Assembly (NCBI GenBank): GCA_013397455.1
Contig: VYZB01000191.1
Coordinates: 1,166,624-1,230,623, forward strand
Length of the DNA: 64,000 nucleotides
Origin: Crotophaga sulcirostris
Lineage: Eukaryota; Chordata; Aves; Cuculiformes; Crotophagidae
Direction: 5' to 3'
The notes under the pieces were generated by a model. It was not told where the DNA came from and searched no databases. It saw nothing but the letters and a program-made list of their open reading frames with translations. Below are positions 38,601 through 51,477 of the stretch, one piece after another. The translations under genes and the position numbers were made by a program. Numbering within the stretch: position 1 is the first letter of the stretch; each line of letters starts with the position of its first letter.

Positions 38601-39589
38601 TATAGATAAAGCAATTTTTAAACTTTTATGTTACTTTAAGTTTTTTTAAATCATGCTCAAGCTCTAACACTTTTTAAAAGGCACTGATACATGGAGATAA
38701 AATGCATAACATAGTGTTTAGAACAAATTGTACTTGGATGTCAAAAGGGCTGGTAATGATAACAAGGAATGCCACACCCCAGGAAGGAAATTGTAACAAA
38801 AAACAGGTATTGGCAGTCTCATGTACCATCAGACTGGAAGTGAGAACTTTCTTATCACTACCTTCAGCTATTTACATGGAATTTGCTTCTTGTGAGTTCA
38901 ACTACAAAATCCATAGTTCAAATTTTGCCTGTGAATATGTGGTTACAAGAAGTGCATACCTGTGGTAGATGCATCAGTCGCTCAAATTAGTAAAGATCAG
39001 CAGGAAAGATACATTAAGAATAGCTTCTTACTGTGGAGTTGATATACAGGACTTTCACAGGGTCAGTGGTATAATAAGTACATATGTGAAGCACGAAGAC
39101 TTTCCGCTTTCCTTCCCCCTCCCCACCACGTTGGAGGAAAAAGTTCAAAAAAGTGTGAACTATGCACCAAAATCAACCATTTGCACTGTCAGTTCTCTGC
39201 AGGGGCAACCACTGGGCTGTACCAGATGGAAAGGAAGCTGCTTTTTTCTGAGTATCTATTGAAGGAGAACTTGATTAATTTCTTCTCTGTTCTACATAAT
39301 CTAAACATTTAGAACTTTTAAACCTGGGATGTTACAAGCATCTTGAAGTTCCTGTCTTTGACAAAAGTCTGTTTAATATACTACTGGCTATATTTTAGTG
39401 TATGAAGTCTCACATATACATACTTTGATGCTGCTTCACAAATCATTTGTATCTTGAGTACACTGGCTTTTAAAAGGTGCAACTGAAAAGATATGTTTGC
39501 AGTATCCTGGCTCTGTCTCCTGCTTCCCTTCCTCTTCATTAATCTTAGGAAAAGAGCTCTGAAACTTAGCAGTATCCTTGGTATGTGCA

Positions 39590-39860
39590 TAGTTTGTTGG
39601 GGCACCAACCCAGTTTGCTGTATTAGAAATTACTATTAATAAATCATTGCAAAAACTCAAAGAGTTTAATTGCATTGGAATAATGGATCGGCTGTAGAGA
39701 CAATGCAGAAGGGGTGAAATTGCACTGCAAGATTGGCAACTGTTTGCCTTTAATATTAATAGATTAATTAGACAGTGCATTTGAGACATGATTGCCTGGA
39801 AGAATTTTCTTCCCAAACTGATGCAGCGAACTAAACAGGATGAAACTTTGGTTGTCAATG
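39590..39860. promoter_or_regulatory. candidate conserved non-coding element
   Basis: Unique, repeat-free sequence with clustered homeodomain-type cores: TTACTATTAATAAATCATTG near 39630, TAATATTAATAGATTAATTA at 39751-39770, and TTTAATTGCATTGGAATAATG, an octamer/POU-like word, near 39665. The minus strand is open for 140 codons here, but the translation is leucine/serine-rich without a domain. The motif density resembles known developmental enhancers. There is no comparative evidence in hand. Confidence 0.25.
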
Positions 39861-42800
39861 GTTACTCTGTAGATCTTTGAAGAAATTTATTTTTATAATA
39901 ACTTACAAAATACTGGCATCATCATTACATGTTCAAATGTGATTAAAAGTTCAGTGAGTGTGATATTTTAAAACATGTTCAAGATGTATAATGTTAATGC
40001 TCTTGAAAGAAATCTTGCAACATGCCTTGTTAGTGTGAAGATTTCCTCTGGTCTTTCAACACTCGTATTACCCCACTGGAGACTTATGAGCCCTACAAGG
40101 TTTTTTTAAAAAGATTTTTGTTAGTGGTTGGAATTGCCACAACCTGAGAGAAAGCATCTACAGTAGCAACTTGTTTATGGAGAACTGCCTGGATGAAAAA
40201 GAACACACAACAAAGGAAAGAGCAAAAAATATGGTTCTGGAATGCACAGTAGTAAAGTACTGAGCCAGTGCAGCTAGGAAAGCGAGCTGCCGTTCACATT
40301 AATTGGTGATGCGCTCTCAGTGTCGGAGTGATGTGTTTGAAAATAACTACATGTGACTGCACAGCACTAATGCTGCCATTTGCAAACCTAGCAAAAGCTG
40401 CATCCCTGGCTAACCTGTGGCAGAATATGCAGCCTCACATTAGAACTGCATGGAGGGCTCCATGTGTCTGGACTGAGGCCTTATAAACCTAAAATCTTTG
40501 ATTTTGAAGATTTTCTTCCTACAGTAACAAAAGTATCACATGGGAGTAGATAATTGTTCAAAGAAGCAAGAAGCAATGAGTTTAACTCACAGCACAAAAA
40601 GCTCAAGAGAGACAGCAGGTTAAATTTCATAATGGCAATGACCCAGCAAGGCAGCGGGAAGCAGTGGACACAGGCCAGGGCATCTCCAGAGCTGGATAGC
40701 TCTGAGCCCAGCTGCCACAAACAGCAAAGACAGACCTGATCCTGCCACGAGGGAGAAGGAAGAGAGCAGGTCATATTTCCAGACTAGTCGTAGTCTTATC
40801 TTTCCAGAACTGTAAGTTATTTCCTTGTTCTGTGCTCTCCATTTTTTTTCCTGTTTGTATGTACATCTCAACTAAATGCTACATTTGAGCCTAACCTGTG
40901 GAAATCTGTGTAGTTATTTTGTCCAGTTAACGTGAACTGGATTATAGAATTGGGATGCAGAGTTTGATATTGCAAAATTAAACAAGAAGTACAAAAGTGC
41001 AGCAATACACTGACATGAATTTCTTTGCACAATGAAATCCTTAGCCTCTAACCTTAAGGAACTTGCTCTCTTCCATTCCAGATGTCAGAGCTCTCATACG
41101 TTGAATAGCTAAACAGCCAGAAACTGACTCTATAGGAAAAAGGCAACTGATGATCTACCTTCCACAGCTGTTAAGCTGCTGTTTTGCTAACAAAGTCTGT
41201 TAACCTCACTCTCCAAGATTTTATTAAAAATTAAATCAGGTTACATGAAAATCGAAACACCCATGTAGATGTTTCAAGCAGCAATGAAAAGATTACTGGA
41301 TTTTGGCTCTGATCTTCAAATCACCAGTTTTAATTAACTTAAGGGTAACAGCAGAAAAGATGAAAGGGAATGAAGTAAAACGGCAAGCAAATGTGTCGCG
41401 TTTTCAGAAAGAATGATCATATTACCTTCGTGATTTCAGGAAATCTTTGCAGAAGTTGGTAAATGGAGATAAAGTGTAGGTCTTGATTTCAAATGCATGC
41501 AAGCCATGTATGTTCAGCAACGGGTTGTCCAGTTCAAGCACCCATGCCAGAGTGGCTGAGATATTTAGTTCATTTGAAAATAGTGGATCTAGAGTTGCTA
41601 TAGATCTTTATATATCTCTACCTAAGATTTGTGGGTTACAATGGCCTCATGGCTAAGGAAAATAGGAGGTACTACTCTAGTTCCAGATTTCCTCAGTGGC
41701 TTTAGACAGATTTTACAACCAGTGTTGTGCACAACACCCGTCTTAAAAAAAACTAATTTTTTCCTAACTCTGACAGATGTGCTGTGAGGATAAAATCTGA
41801 TGTAGAGTTTCGAGGATTTCAGTAAGTCTGGGCAGCTGGTAGATTTTCTGGGTTGAAAACATAAGGCACCCCTTTTGTGGCAGGATAAAATAAGAAATGC
41901 CCCAAATACTAAAGAATAGTCAACTGATCCAGCCTGAAATAACCAATTACTAGCACTTAACAATGCTAAGAAAGGGAGTGGCAAGTGCAGGCTGAAACAC
42001 CTGATGTAATTCAGATAAAACAGGGAAGGGAAACGTGGTTTCTGTGTCTCAGATGACTAATTCTGGGGACAAAAGCTCCTTTCCAGTTAAAAATTCTATC
42101 CATCTAAAACCTGAAGGACCTCCCTCAATGAAACTACATGCTTTCCCTCTAAGTTGTACTTTTGACAAATGAGAGTTTACAGACAAGATTGTGTGGCTGA
42201 AACATTCTGGTCAGCTCCAGCACTCAGCTGACGTGTTGGAGCCCACCTACGCAGACTCCTGGAGAAGAACCTAGGAGTCCCACCACCAGCAGAGTTCATC
42301 CAGTGTCACTGGAGTTTTGGGACTCCTTGGCTTTTTCACTTGTGTTATTTCATTCAACGTAATGCAAAAACAAAGTGCAAAGATTTAATGCAGAAAACCA
42401 GGAGGAAATTCAGGATCAGAGTCACTGTATCCATTGTCATGATACAGTGAGGGAGATAGTCCTACTGTCAAAGGCACACAATAACTAGTTTATTTTACAC
42501 GTTTTACTGGATTTTTACTAGTTAACCTATAAAGAAAGATTAACTGGTAATCCTTCACCTGTTTCTATGGGATGCTGAGCCATAAGTTTCTTATTCTCCT
42601 CCTTATATCATTCTTGAGTAACAGTCCATTACTGTTTAAGTCATACCAGTAGGATGTTGAGAATAAAATCTCTGTTTTTTTATTTGTGTAATGCTCCTCC
42701 ATGTGTATATCGAAAGGTAGGCTACTGAGACTGCCATGAGCTTTCAACTCTCTTGGGCACTACTATGATGAGTATGTAGAACAGATGTCTGGATTGATAA

Positions 42801-45800
42801 AATGAAAACTTAACAAACTGCTAAGGTAAGATTAAACCTGAAATCACACCATGGTATCCATGACAATGGACAATTCAGCTTCCAATATACACTCTAAGGA
42901 AAATGATATTTTTTTCTTTACCTTGCCACCTGCTGAGTTCTACCTTGGACTAAGGTTGTCATTTCTGTTTGCTGTGGGGCCACGTTTTCCTTTGATTTGT
43001 ACAATGTCTAGGACAGGACATCTAAATTGTAATGGGTCCTCCTAGTTATGCAAAATTGCTACTCTAAGATTGATAACATGTAATCAGTGTTTCCAAGAAG
43101 AAAGATTACACTTGTTATCAGGCTGCATGGGGAGAATAATGAAATTGCACCTGCTGTTCCTACATTGTATAAAATGCCTAAAATGATCATTGTTTTCTTA
43201 TTTAATACACATGTAATGTTATATGTGCAGTAACATTCCAAACATTTCTCAAAGCAGTGAGACCTTAGATTAATTTTACTTGTGATCATAGCACTAGCAG
43301 TAGTGCTTCTTCATCATTTGAATATGCAATTAAGAAAATGACAGGTAACTTCAAATGTGCAATGTATAGGATAAAACTTCTTCACCCTGAAGGGACTGAG
43401 TTAAGCTTTCTTAAAGCAACCTCTTTCAAGGCTGCCCAAGATTTTCTTTTTCAATTTCTCTCATCCTTCTTGCTAATATAACTGCACACGTAGTCACATG
43501 GGTAGCATAAATATTTTCAAAACACACAAAGGTGTGCTCTTCCTGCACAGCTGAGAAAGGGAATTTGGAAAAAAAGTCATATTATAATGCTAGTCTTCTC
43601 CTTTCCAGAGGACCAAGCCCAGGCTTTGGCTCTCCAGTCAAAGCTCATCGACGGGTAAGGATAGAGCATAGAATTAGGGTTCATGTTTAGATCTCTGTTT
43701 CCCTACTCCCTTAACTCCACTAGTATGCTTTCATGAGCACCAAATTTATACAAAAATAAGAAAAAGCCCAAAGTCTCTGCCAACCAATAATAATGAATGT
43801 CAGTATTTTGATACATGAAGCAGCTGGTATCTCCTACTAATATTTCAATTAGCAATATGAATGCAAGTTATAAATATTTCTGTGCTCTTTGGGAATTTAC
43901 AGTTGGAAGGCTTGGCTGGAGAAGGATTGGAAGTGCTAGCATTTCCTGACATAGCCTGAATACCTTTTGAAGCAGTAGGTGGACAGCATGTGATATATCT
44001 ATAACTCAGGCACATCTGCCTATTGCAAACAAGATCCCAGCACTGGCTGTAATTACGTTTTAGTATTGATTCCCATTTTAGCTCCTCTTTTTGGTTGCTT
44101 ATAACTTTGCAAAGATCTAAGTGCTCATAAGTGCTTTGTCTATGACTTTCTGTTTGAAGAACAAATTTGTTTTGGAGAATTCAGCCAAAATCTGTTTGCA
44201 GAAAAGCTGTCTGTCTCATACAAGTTAATGCATTTGAGAGGCTGAAAACTTCTAGTGCCCCAAGCAGCAACACAGGGGAGCCAGAAAGCTCCGTTCATAT
44301 GTGTCAAACTTTTGCCTAAATTGCAATTTGAAAATTTGCTTGGCATAGGATCAGTAGAGGTTTATGAAAATGCAGTTTCTATGTGCCCTCACAATTTCAA
44401 TCACAATATGCATACTCTGGCATGTGTGAATAAACTGGGAGCCTGCAGGCAGGTGAAAACTGAGAGGATGAGAAGAGGTGAAAGAACAAAAATGGATCTG
44501 AGTGGGAAAGGGTGCAATTTACTGACAAGGAATGAACTGGACTGCGGAAAGATGCAGAGGCAGCAAGGGTATGGGAGACAGAATTCCAGGGAGGACACAA
44601 GTCTGGGAAAGATCCTGACATCGGAGACTGGGATTGTCTGGGAGAAGAGACCAAAGTGGTCACACTTCCTAGGGAAGCTTCACCTTTAACTTTGTTATTC
44701 CCGTGACATGAGTTAAATATACAGCACAGCAATGGCATGCAGATCTTTGGTCAATCCAGGAAAGCAATGGCCTCGTATGATTTCCGTACATGTTTTTCTT
44801 GTTTGGATTTTATTTTACCTTTTACCAAGACAGTTGTGTAGCTATTTCACCTCAACTTAAAATATAGAACTAGAAGAAGAGATCACTCCTGCCATTGTCT
44901 TGCTCTTCGTAGCAATCCCCATCTCTGATGGGGAGCACTGCTCCCTATTCCTTGTTTTGTGCTCCCTTCTCCCTCATCTGGATTTGCAGTCAAGACATGT
45001 AAAGGAGCGTGTGGTGTTTTACATCCTGAAAACTAATGCAGAGGTGTTAGAAACACTGTCATAATTGTTTGAAGAAAACTGCTAGCCTTTCCAGAAGGAG
45101 AGAGGAACAGCAGGAGGGTATTTTTTAATGTAAGTTTAATTATAATAGCCATGTAGCTCAGCACCACCAGAACATAAGTTGCAGCTCCCTGTTTATGATA
45201 CACCTGCCAGGAGGAATTTCAGATTCCTTAAGATATGTGTCTAATAACTGGTGTCAGTCCCTAAAGGCACAGGCCTTCTGCTCCATATCCTTTTCCACTT
45301 CAACTTGTTCATTTTTTATTGGACTATGAAAACACATAGCAACAAATCCTTTAAAATTAATAACTTATACAACGAAGTAAGATTAATGAAATGCTTTATA
45401 AAACAGCTTAATCAGTGACAAGGCTAAATGCTGCAGTTCACAAGTTCTGAACTTGGAAATTCACAAAATAAATCATTTCTGTTTACTCACATTGGGTTTA
45501 TGCACTCAGACAGTAGTGGTAACCTTGAGTGGATGTGTAAATATTCAATGGAAGAAGAACAAAAGAGCCAACAGACAGCATTGCATGCAATTCTCTAACA
45601 GTGTTCACTAATTTATTTTATTTTTTTCATTAAATTATGTAATTTTCCAGGGTTATTTGTGAATGCATCAACAATACTCAGTTTAGTATGTGACACAGTG
45701 TTTTTTCAGGCCCATGAGTAGCATGCCTAAAATTTTCAAGCCCAGTTTTAGCGCAGTTATAATAGCTTGAATGGAGCCTCAAAATATTTTATATCTGGAA

Positions 45801-46821
45801 GCTGGTTTTTTTCCCTCTCTCTCTGCTTTTTCGCTGACTATCAAGACTATTGCAGAAACACCTCCCAGGCATGTTATTGTAGAGCGTCTGGTGGGTGTGT
45901 GATAGTCTTCAGTTGTGGCTGTTACTATTGTAGGAGTGCTGGGCAGCAGTTTTGGCTTGTTTTATTGACTGTGTGCCAGTCTTCAAATCTGGTGCTAAAC
46001 TTAGATGCCTGTTGTCAGTGGTATTATTCCCTTGAGTGTCACTTGCAGGATTAAGTATTACACGCATGACGTTATACGAACTGTACCGTTACTGCAAAAC
46101 TGAGAGTAAGCGCTCTGGAACGATGCTCTGAGATCCCACGGTGGTCTTTGCTTAGTTTTAACTCTGCTCTAAATCACAAGAAATATCTTCTACCAAGATA
46201 CCAGTGGTGTAAGTCACAGCTTGTAAAACAATCAGAAACAGGATCTGAAAAACTTTCCAAAACAAATGTCAATTTTATAGTAATTCAACTATAGCCCTGG
46301 TGTGCAGCGGTTGGGTGGGGGAGGAAGGCTGGAAATGGGTGATTCCTCCCACAGACCTTTTCTGGCAACATTACTTCTCCTGGAGACCGCAGTACACAAA
46401 GAAAGCCAGGGCAGAGTTGTAAACTGGTTGCTTTTCTCTACTTCTCTTTTCATCAGTGCTTGCCAGGTTCTCTGGTTCCATTTCCTCAGCTTCTCACCCG
46501 CTTCTGTTCAAAAATAAAATGTTCTCCTCAAATATAGAAATTAAATTCCAGCTATGGACAAAAAGCAGCTTTCTTCAGAGGTCACTGATGGAACTGTAAT
46601 GTCTCCTGAACAGAAATAAAATATATGCAAAATTTCAGGTCTTTTGTCTCTGATTTTGTTCTGCTGAACAGTCTTTTGTGGTCTTTTGAAGTCTGCATTT
46701 CTCTTCCCGACAATGTGCCCTACTGGTACATCCCTGAATGCTCTCTCCACATTGAATAAAGTACTTTAGATATTTTATTCTGTTGTTGTTATTTAGATAT
46801 TACAATAGTAGTGTATCTATG
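39861..46821. other. unique non-coding DNA
   Basis: No gene or repeat recognised with confidence. Open frames of 120-144 codons (41622-41984 minus, 44255-44689 plus) lack domains or splice context. The plus-strand frame at 45767-46054 is cysteine-rich by chance and opens with TTG, not ATG. A 46-nt exon-like segment at 43609-43654 is described as a finding. Confidence 0.5.
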
Positions 46822-46892
46822 ACATGGTTTATAGGTTGGACTCGATGATCTCAGAGGTCCTTTCCAACCTTGTAATACTGTGATACTGTGAT
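46822..46892 (+). mobile_element. CR1 LINE 3' tail, sense, about 70 bp
   Basis: Very short CR1 copy. It runs ACATGGTTTATAGGTTGG, then ACTCGATGATCTCAGAGG, TCCTTTCCAACCTTG, and a terminal repeat of the form (ATACTGTG)n. It matches the last 51 bp of the copy at 55817-56138 exactly. Compared with that copy it lacks about 29 bp between the CATGGTTTA and TTATAGG words, so it has an internal deletion or derives from a shorter variant. Confidence 0.92.
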
Positions 46893-49673
46893 GACACAGA
46901 TTGGACAGCTGCTTCAGACTCACTGGGAGACAGTGACCAATGACTTCCACAGGGCTTGGGGGGGGTGGGGGCGCTATAGCCCCCCAAATCATCCCCTGGC
47001 TTTTCTGCAAGTTTTTCAGGATAGGAGATTGAAAATCTAGGGAGCGGTTGGAAAGAGAAGAGGAAGAAGTGAGAGGTGGAGAGAAAGCAATGATTGCAGG
47101 TGGTGGAAGAGCATCAATGGGAGCAGAAATTAGAGCAAAGCCTGTACAGAGGTGAAGTCAGAGAGGGTGAAGCACCACAGTGGAGTGTGGAGAGATGGAA
47201 AAGAAATGAGAGTAGTCTGAATGCCTGCACATCTCTGGTGGTGAACAACAGGGAATCTTAATGAGGTGTTTTAGTTACTACAGGAGCATGAGCTTAAGGA
47301 TCAAGTGCAAAAACCTGCCATTTGGCATGGCTAATAAGTTAAACCCAACAGCTGACGTGGCCACACGGTGTTCAAAGATGGAGCAGGCAGGAAAACGTCA
47401 GAGGCAGCAATGCCAGGGGTACACACGAGATGTTGGAACTGCTCAGTTGTGCCTGCACTCCCGGTACCTTACTCATTTGGAAAGTGGTAATGAGAAGACA
47501 TTTACTTAGAGGCATATATTTAAAATAACCACCAGTTTCACAAGCATCGACTTGTACCAGTTAATAACTGTGCCAGGAAAATGGAAGGTATTTTTAACAG
47601 CCAGCTCCTCAATCTGAAAGCCTTGACATGTGAACAAGCTACTCTTAGAATAACAAGTTACCAGAAGGCAATGGCTAAATTCAAAATTGCACCAGTGTGG
47701 CTGTAGATCAGCTTAAAATATATTTAATTAAATCGAGCCAAACCTCTGTTTCTTCCAATGTATCCAAAAGTTCTATAGACTTTATCTGAACTGGTTTAAA
47801 TCCATAGGAAGCTGCTTTAAATACAATTAAGAAATGCATGTGGGTCAGCTGGGTTTTGCATCTGCCAGCAGCAGAAGCACACAAATTAACCTATGAGATG
47901 CTCGTGACGGGAGTTAAGTCCAGTAAACGGGAATGTTTTTCTTTATTAAGTAAGGCAGCTGTCTGTGTACTTATTCATGCTGGGAAGATGGCCATCAGGA
48001 CCCTGAAAATGAGGTGAAGTGGTAGAGGTGCACAGATCTGCACATGCCTGATGCCGCCTTTCATATGCTGATGGCTTTTAGCTGGTAGCCATACTCAAAA
48101 TAGACAGACTGTTTGCACAGTAAAAATGCAGTTAGAGAGAGTTGGAGAAAATGGTCTTTTTTTTCATTTTGTTGACTTTTTCACACTTAGCATTTTCCAT
48201 GACTGTTTAAGTCTGTGAGAAAAACCAAACTTTGCTTATTAAAGATATGTGTGTTTCTGAAGGGATACACATATCCACTATAACCTTCATTACGATGCTT
48301 CTAATTAACCAATATGCTTCACAATAAAGTATCTAGCTGTCACCAAAATCAACACTTTTCAGTTATTAATAGATTAAGGGAAGAATGTTAATTTCTTCAA
48401 GCTCCATTTCATTTGGTCTCATTACTTTGCAAGCCAGATGGTGGCAGGGCCAGACCTGTCAGCAGGCACCAGAAGGAAGAATACACTCATTGAGTGCCAA
48501 GCTGCAACACACGCAGCATCTGAAAACCTACACTCTGGAGTGGCTGCTTACAATTCCTGGGAATTATTCTGTAGAGAGCAGAAGAAATCATGAATCTATC
48601 TAATTTTGTTTGATTTTTCTCACCTCTTCTGCAACAGTATCCGACATCGTCTCCAAAATAACAGTGGCGTGTGCCTCCAGCTGTGAAGAAGGTAGCTCTC
48701 CATTCATTTTAGGTGGCCAAGTAATTGCCTTTTTCCTTATGTTGATGGATTTTACCGTCTCTTCTGAATTGGCTGAGGTGATGCCAAGTTGGAAGAGATG
48801 CTGCTGTCTACATCCAATTTGCTAGAGACTTTCTTCCAGCAGTATAAGTCTTAGGGCTAAGAGAAAAGCACTTTGTCACGCTGATCAGTCAAAATATGTG
48901 GTGCATTCCCAGGCTTACATAGCAGTAAAATCCAGAAAGAGAAGTTCACCTCCATTTACAGTCTGGGTAAAATGGCTCTCACACTGAAATTTCAAGAGGA
49001 CCTTTTTTCTCCTCTTGCAAATAAATTAAAGAATTAGATGTTTTGAAAGAGAATCACCATTGAAACTTCTGAAAAAAATAAGACCATCTGGTTTTCACAA
49101 AATCTCTCCAAGATTTTTACTTTTAATCAGAAATATTAAAAAATTTTGATTTGACAAGAAATAAAACTCGAGAAAGTTTTCCTCAGGTTCCCTTTTCTGT
49201 CTTTGAAACTATATAGGGAAGGTACTTCAGAGTAACAAAAGACTGCGTCAGGTTATCTTTCCCGAACAGGGCAGAACTAAACATACCGAAGGCATTATGG
49301 AAATAAGTTCCATTTGGGAATTCCAGTGGGAATTCTGCCACCTCTCTGCCCATAACAGTAATTCTCTATTGTTATAATTAGCAAGGTTTTCCTAAAGTCA
49401 AACCTAAATCTTATTTGCTACAAAAAAGCCAATGTCATCTTATCCTTCTCCATGCTGAATATCCAAAGGATGCCTTATTTACCACAAGCTCAATTTTTCT
49501 AAGTTCCTTTTCATTCTTGTTCTTCTCTCCTGGATTATCCTCAATCATTTTTTTAGCTGTTCCCAGTTTACCAGTGCATCCATGATTGATTTTTTTCAAG
49601 TTGTTCACAGCTGAAAACCAAAACTAATTTAAAGATCCTTTTATAGAAAGTACCCTTAGGTTAAAATATTTTC
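46893..49673. other. unique non-coding DNA, partly purine-rich
   Basis: No gene recognised. A G-rich run lies at 46957-46972 (two G blocks broken by one T). From about 47036 to 47215 the plus strand is strongly purine-rich (GA-rich) with little pyrimidine. The remainder is AT-rich unique sequence. Confidence 0.5.
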
Positions 49674-49966
49674 GAATCATATAATAGAATAGAATCATTA
49701 AGATTAAAAAAGATCTCTAAGATCATCCAGTCCAACCATCAGCCCAACTCCAACCATGTCTACTAAACTATGTCCCAAAGTGCCATGTCTACACATTTTT
49801 TTGAACACCTTCAGGGAAGGACACTCCACTACTTCCCCTTGGCAGCCTGTTCCAGTGCTTCACTACTCTTTCAGAAAATAAATTTTTTCTAATATCCAAT
49901 CTAAAGCTACCCTGGTACAGCTGGAGGCCATTTCCTCTCATCCTATCACTTATTTCTTGTTACAAT
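49674..49966 (-). mobile_element. CR1 LINE fragment, antisense, about 290 bp
   Basis: The plus strand carries the reverse complement of a CR1 3' end. It starts with the terminal repeat (ATAGAATAGAATCATTAAG). Next come AGATCATCCAGTCCAACC, ACTAAACTATGTCCCAAAG, GTGCCATGTCTACACATTT, TTGAACACCTTCAGGGAAGG, CAGCCTGTTCCAGTGC and ATTTCCTCTCATCCTATCAC. Order and spacing follow the family. The terminal motif is the standard ATTCTATG type, unlike the two tails at 46.8 and 56.1 kb, so this is another subfamily. It is truncated at its 5' end near 49966. Confidence 0.93.
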
Positions 49967-50128
49967 CCCAAAACTCACTAAATCTCTAGCTGTAAAAGTA
50001 GAAACTGTAGTATTTTTGTGAAATGCCACGGTGAAAAAGATCTGAATGGGAGCAGGGCAAAAAATATACCAAAGTGTGGGGAAAATTCAGGGAAAAAAAC
50101 CCCAAACACATCTGTTCTGGTGTTCTGG

Positions 50129-50200
50129 TCCTTTTTTTTTTGCCCCTTTTTTTTTCCCTTTTCGTGCCCTTTTTTTTAGCCCTTTTTTTCTTTTTTTCAG
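50129..50200 (+). repeat. imperfect polypyrimidine repeat, GCCC(T)n units
   Basis: About 70 bp made of T runs of 8-10 separated by CCC or GCCC blocks (for example CCTTTTTTTTTTTGCCCC, TTTTTCCCTTTTCGTGCCC). Four to five degenerate units can be counted. The matching minus-strand frame is a lysine/arginine-rich low-complexity translation and not a gene. Such strand-biased tracts can form triplex DNA and are unstable in assemblies. Confidence 0.85.
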
Positions 50201-51074
50201 GGATGTGGAGTCTGAAGGACAGGATGAGCAGGGCTGCTAGTGTGGAGTGATGCAGGCAGGACCTAACTGGTCCTCTTCTACTGCAGCCTGAAGCCCTGAG
50301 AAGGAGCAGCCACAGCGACCGCTGCAATTTGGTGAACTGGCAACAGTAAAAATAATGGCAGGCAGAGTTAAAAAACGATCTGCTGGCTCTAATTATAGAG
50401 TTCGGTTATAGAGTTTAAATATAAAAGGCTTTCACACAAACTCATGTGTATGATATCCTTATGTAATTAGATATTGTAGAAGACATAGATTAATAGTAAT
50501 GAAGGCCATTTTAGAAAGGCCAGCTAAAATTACCCAGAAAACGAATTGAGAGAGGAAGAATAGAGGCACTGATGGGGAATTTATCAGGGGAAAAAAAAAA
50601 GAAAAAGTTCTGTCCTTCATCTGAATAATACTGAGGGAGGGAAAGTAAGTAGCAATATCAAAATGGTAATCTGTCAAGATGAAGATAATAAATCCTATAG
50701 TTTTTAGGAAACAAAATGAGCCCCAGCTGAAACCACGCAGAGTGAAAAAGAACTATTTAGGCCACTATGTACAAAAAGGAGTTGTTCCCGCAACTTTCTT
50801 TTAGCCTTTGCCAACCTATGGTTTCTCATCAAAGCAGGAGATATCAAGTTTAAGACCTAGGCTGCTATATTTGTTAAAGCTGAATTTATTTCAGTAACTT
50901 ACATACTTTCCCAGTGGAGATTCTGTAGATAGAGAATGGAAGGATGAGCAAATGCGATAAAGTCCAGGCCCTTCCTCTCAGTTATTGCCACAGGCTCATA
51001 TGCCTAGGAGGTTCCCCATATGGTCTGTTCATCATCCCCAAGACAAAATCAGCTAAAACCATGCCCTTTCTAAG
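50201..51074. other. unique non-coding DNA
   Basis: No gene or repeat recognised between the polypyrimidine tract and the CR1-like relic at 51.1 kb. Confidence 0.5.
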
Positions 51075-51170
51075 AAAGACTAATTTAATCTGTTTAAACT
51101 GTTCTTAGATACCTCCAATAGTGGAGGTGTTGCAGATTTCTTTGCCAATCTATTCTAACCCATTTTCATG
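51075..51170 (-). mobile_element. worn CR1-like fragment, antisense
   Basis: TTCTTAGATACCTCCAATAG, TGGAGGTGTTGCAG and TTGCCAATCTATTCTAACCC follow the order of the antisense CR1 sentence 'agacctccaatgatggagattccacaacctc...gcaatctattccaatgc'. The match covers only about 70 bp and is diverged. No 3' tail is present. Confidence 0.45.
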
Positions 51171-51477
51171 TACACACGTGTAAGATACATATATTAACAT
51201 GTGATAAAACATTCTTGCAGCAATTCAAGTCCATTATTTCTTTTCCTATTTATTCCTGCATAGATTTCTCCCTTACTCACTGCAATTGTGTTGAGGACTG
51301 CTACAATTTATTCCCTCATTGTCTGGGTTAGACAATCCTTGTTCATTCATTCTTTCCTCATACATCACATTTTCCACAGCTTGATCATCCTTGACACTCA
51401 GCTTGTGATCCATATCTAACATTAGCTCAAACTTGTTCTTTTCAGGGACGTATTTTTTTGAAGGGCAAGGCATGGTG

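Larger units (their letters stand above)
33657..39589. other. unique non-coding DNA with small tandem repeats
   Basis: No gene recognised. It contains a 26-bp near-tandem duplication at 34832-34875, a T-rich tract at 35574-35600 and short A runs near 37409. From 33780 to 33960 there is a weak resemblance to a MIR 3' part (TTTCAGTTCCTCTGCAAAATGG), too faint to call. Confidence 0.5.

Noticed and set aside
45767..46054. Cysteine-rich 95-codon frame resembling a small secreted protein
   Set aside because: It begins with TTG instead of ATG, the cysteine spacing matches no family I know, and the tract is rich in TGT/TGC words at DNA level.
49986..50327. 113-codon minus-strand frame rich in lysine and arginine
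   Set aside because: The basic part is simply the translation of the polypyrimidine repeat.
51273..51473. Minus-strand 66-codon frame with a balanced, protein-like composition
   Set aside because: It is short, isolated and next to a SINE relic. No family was recognised.
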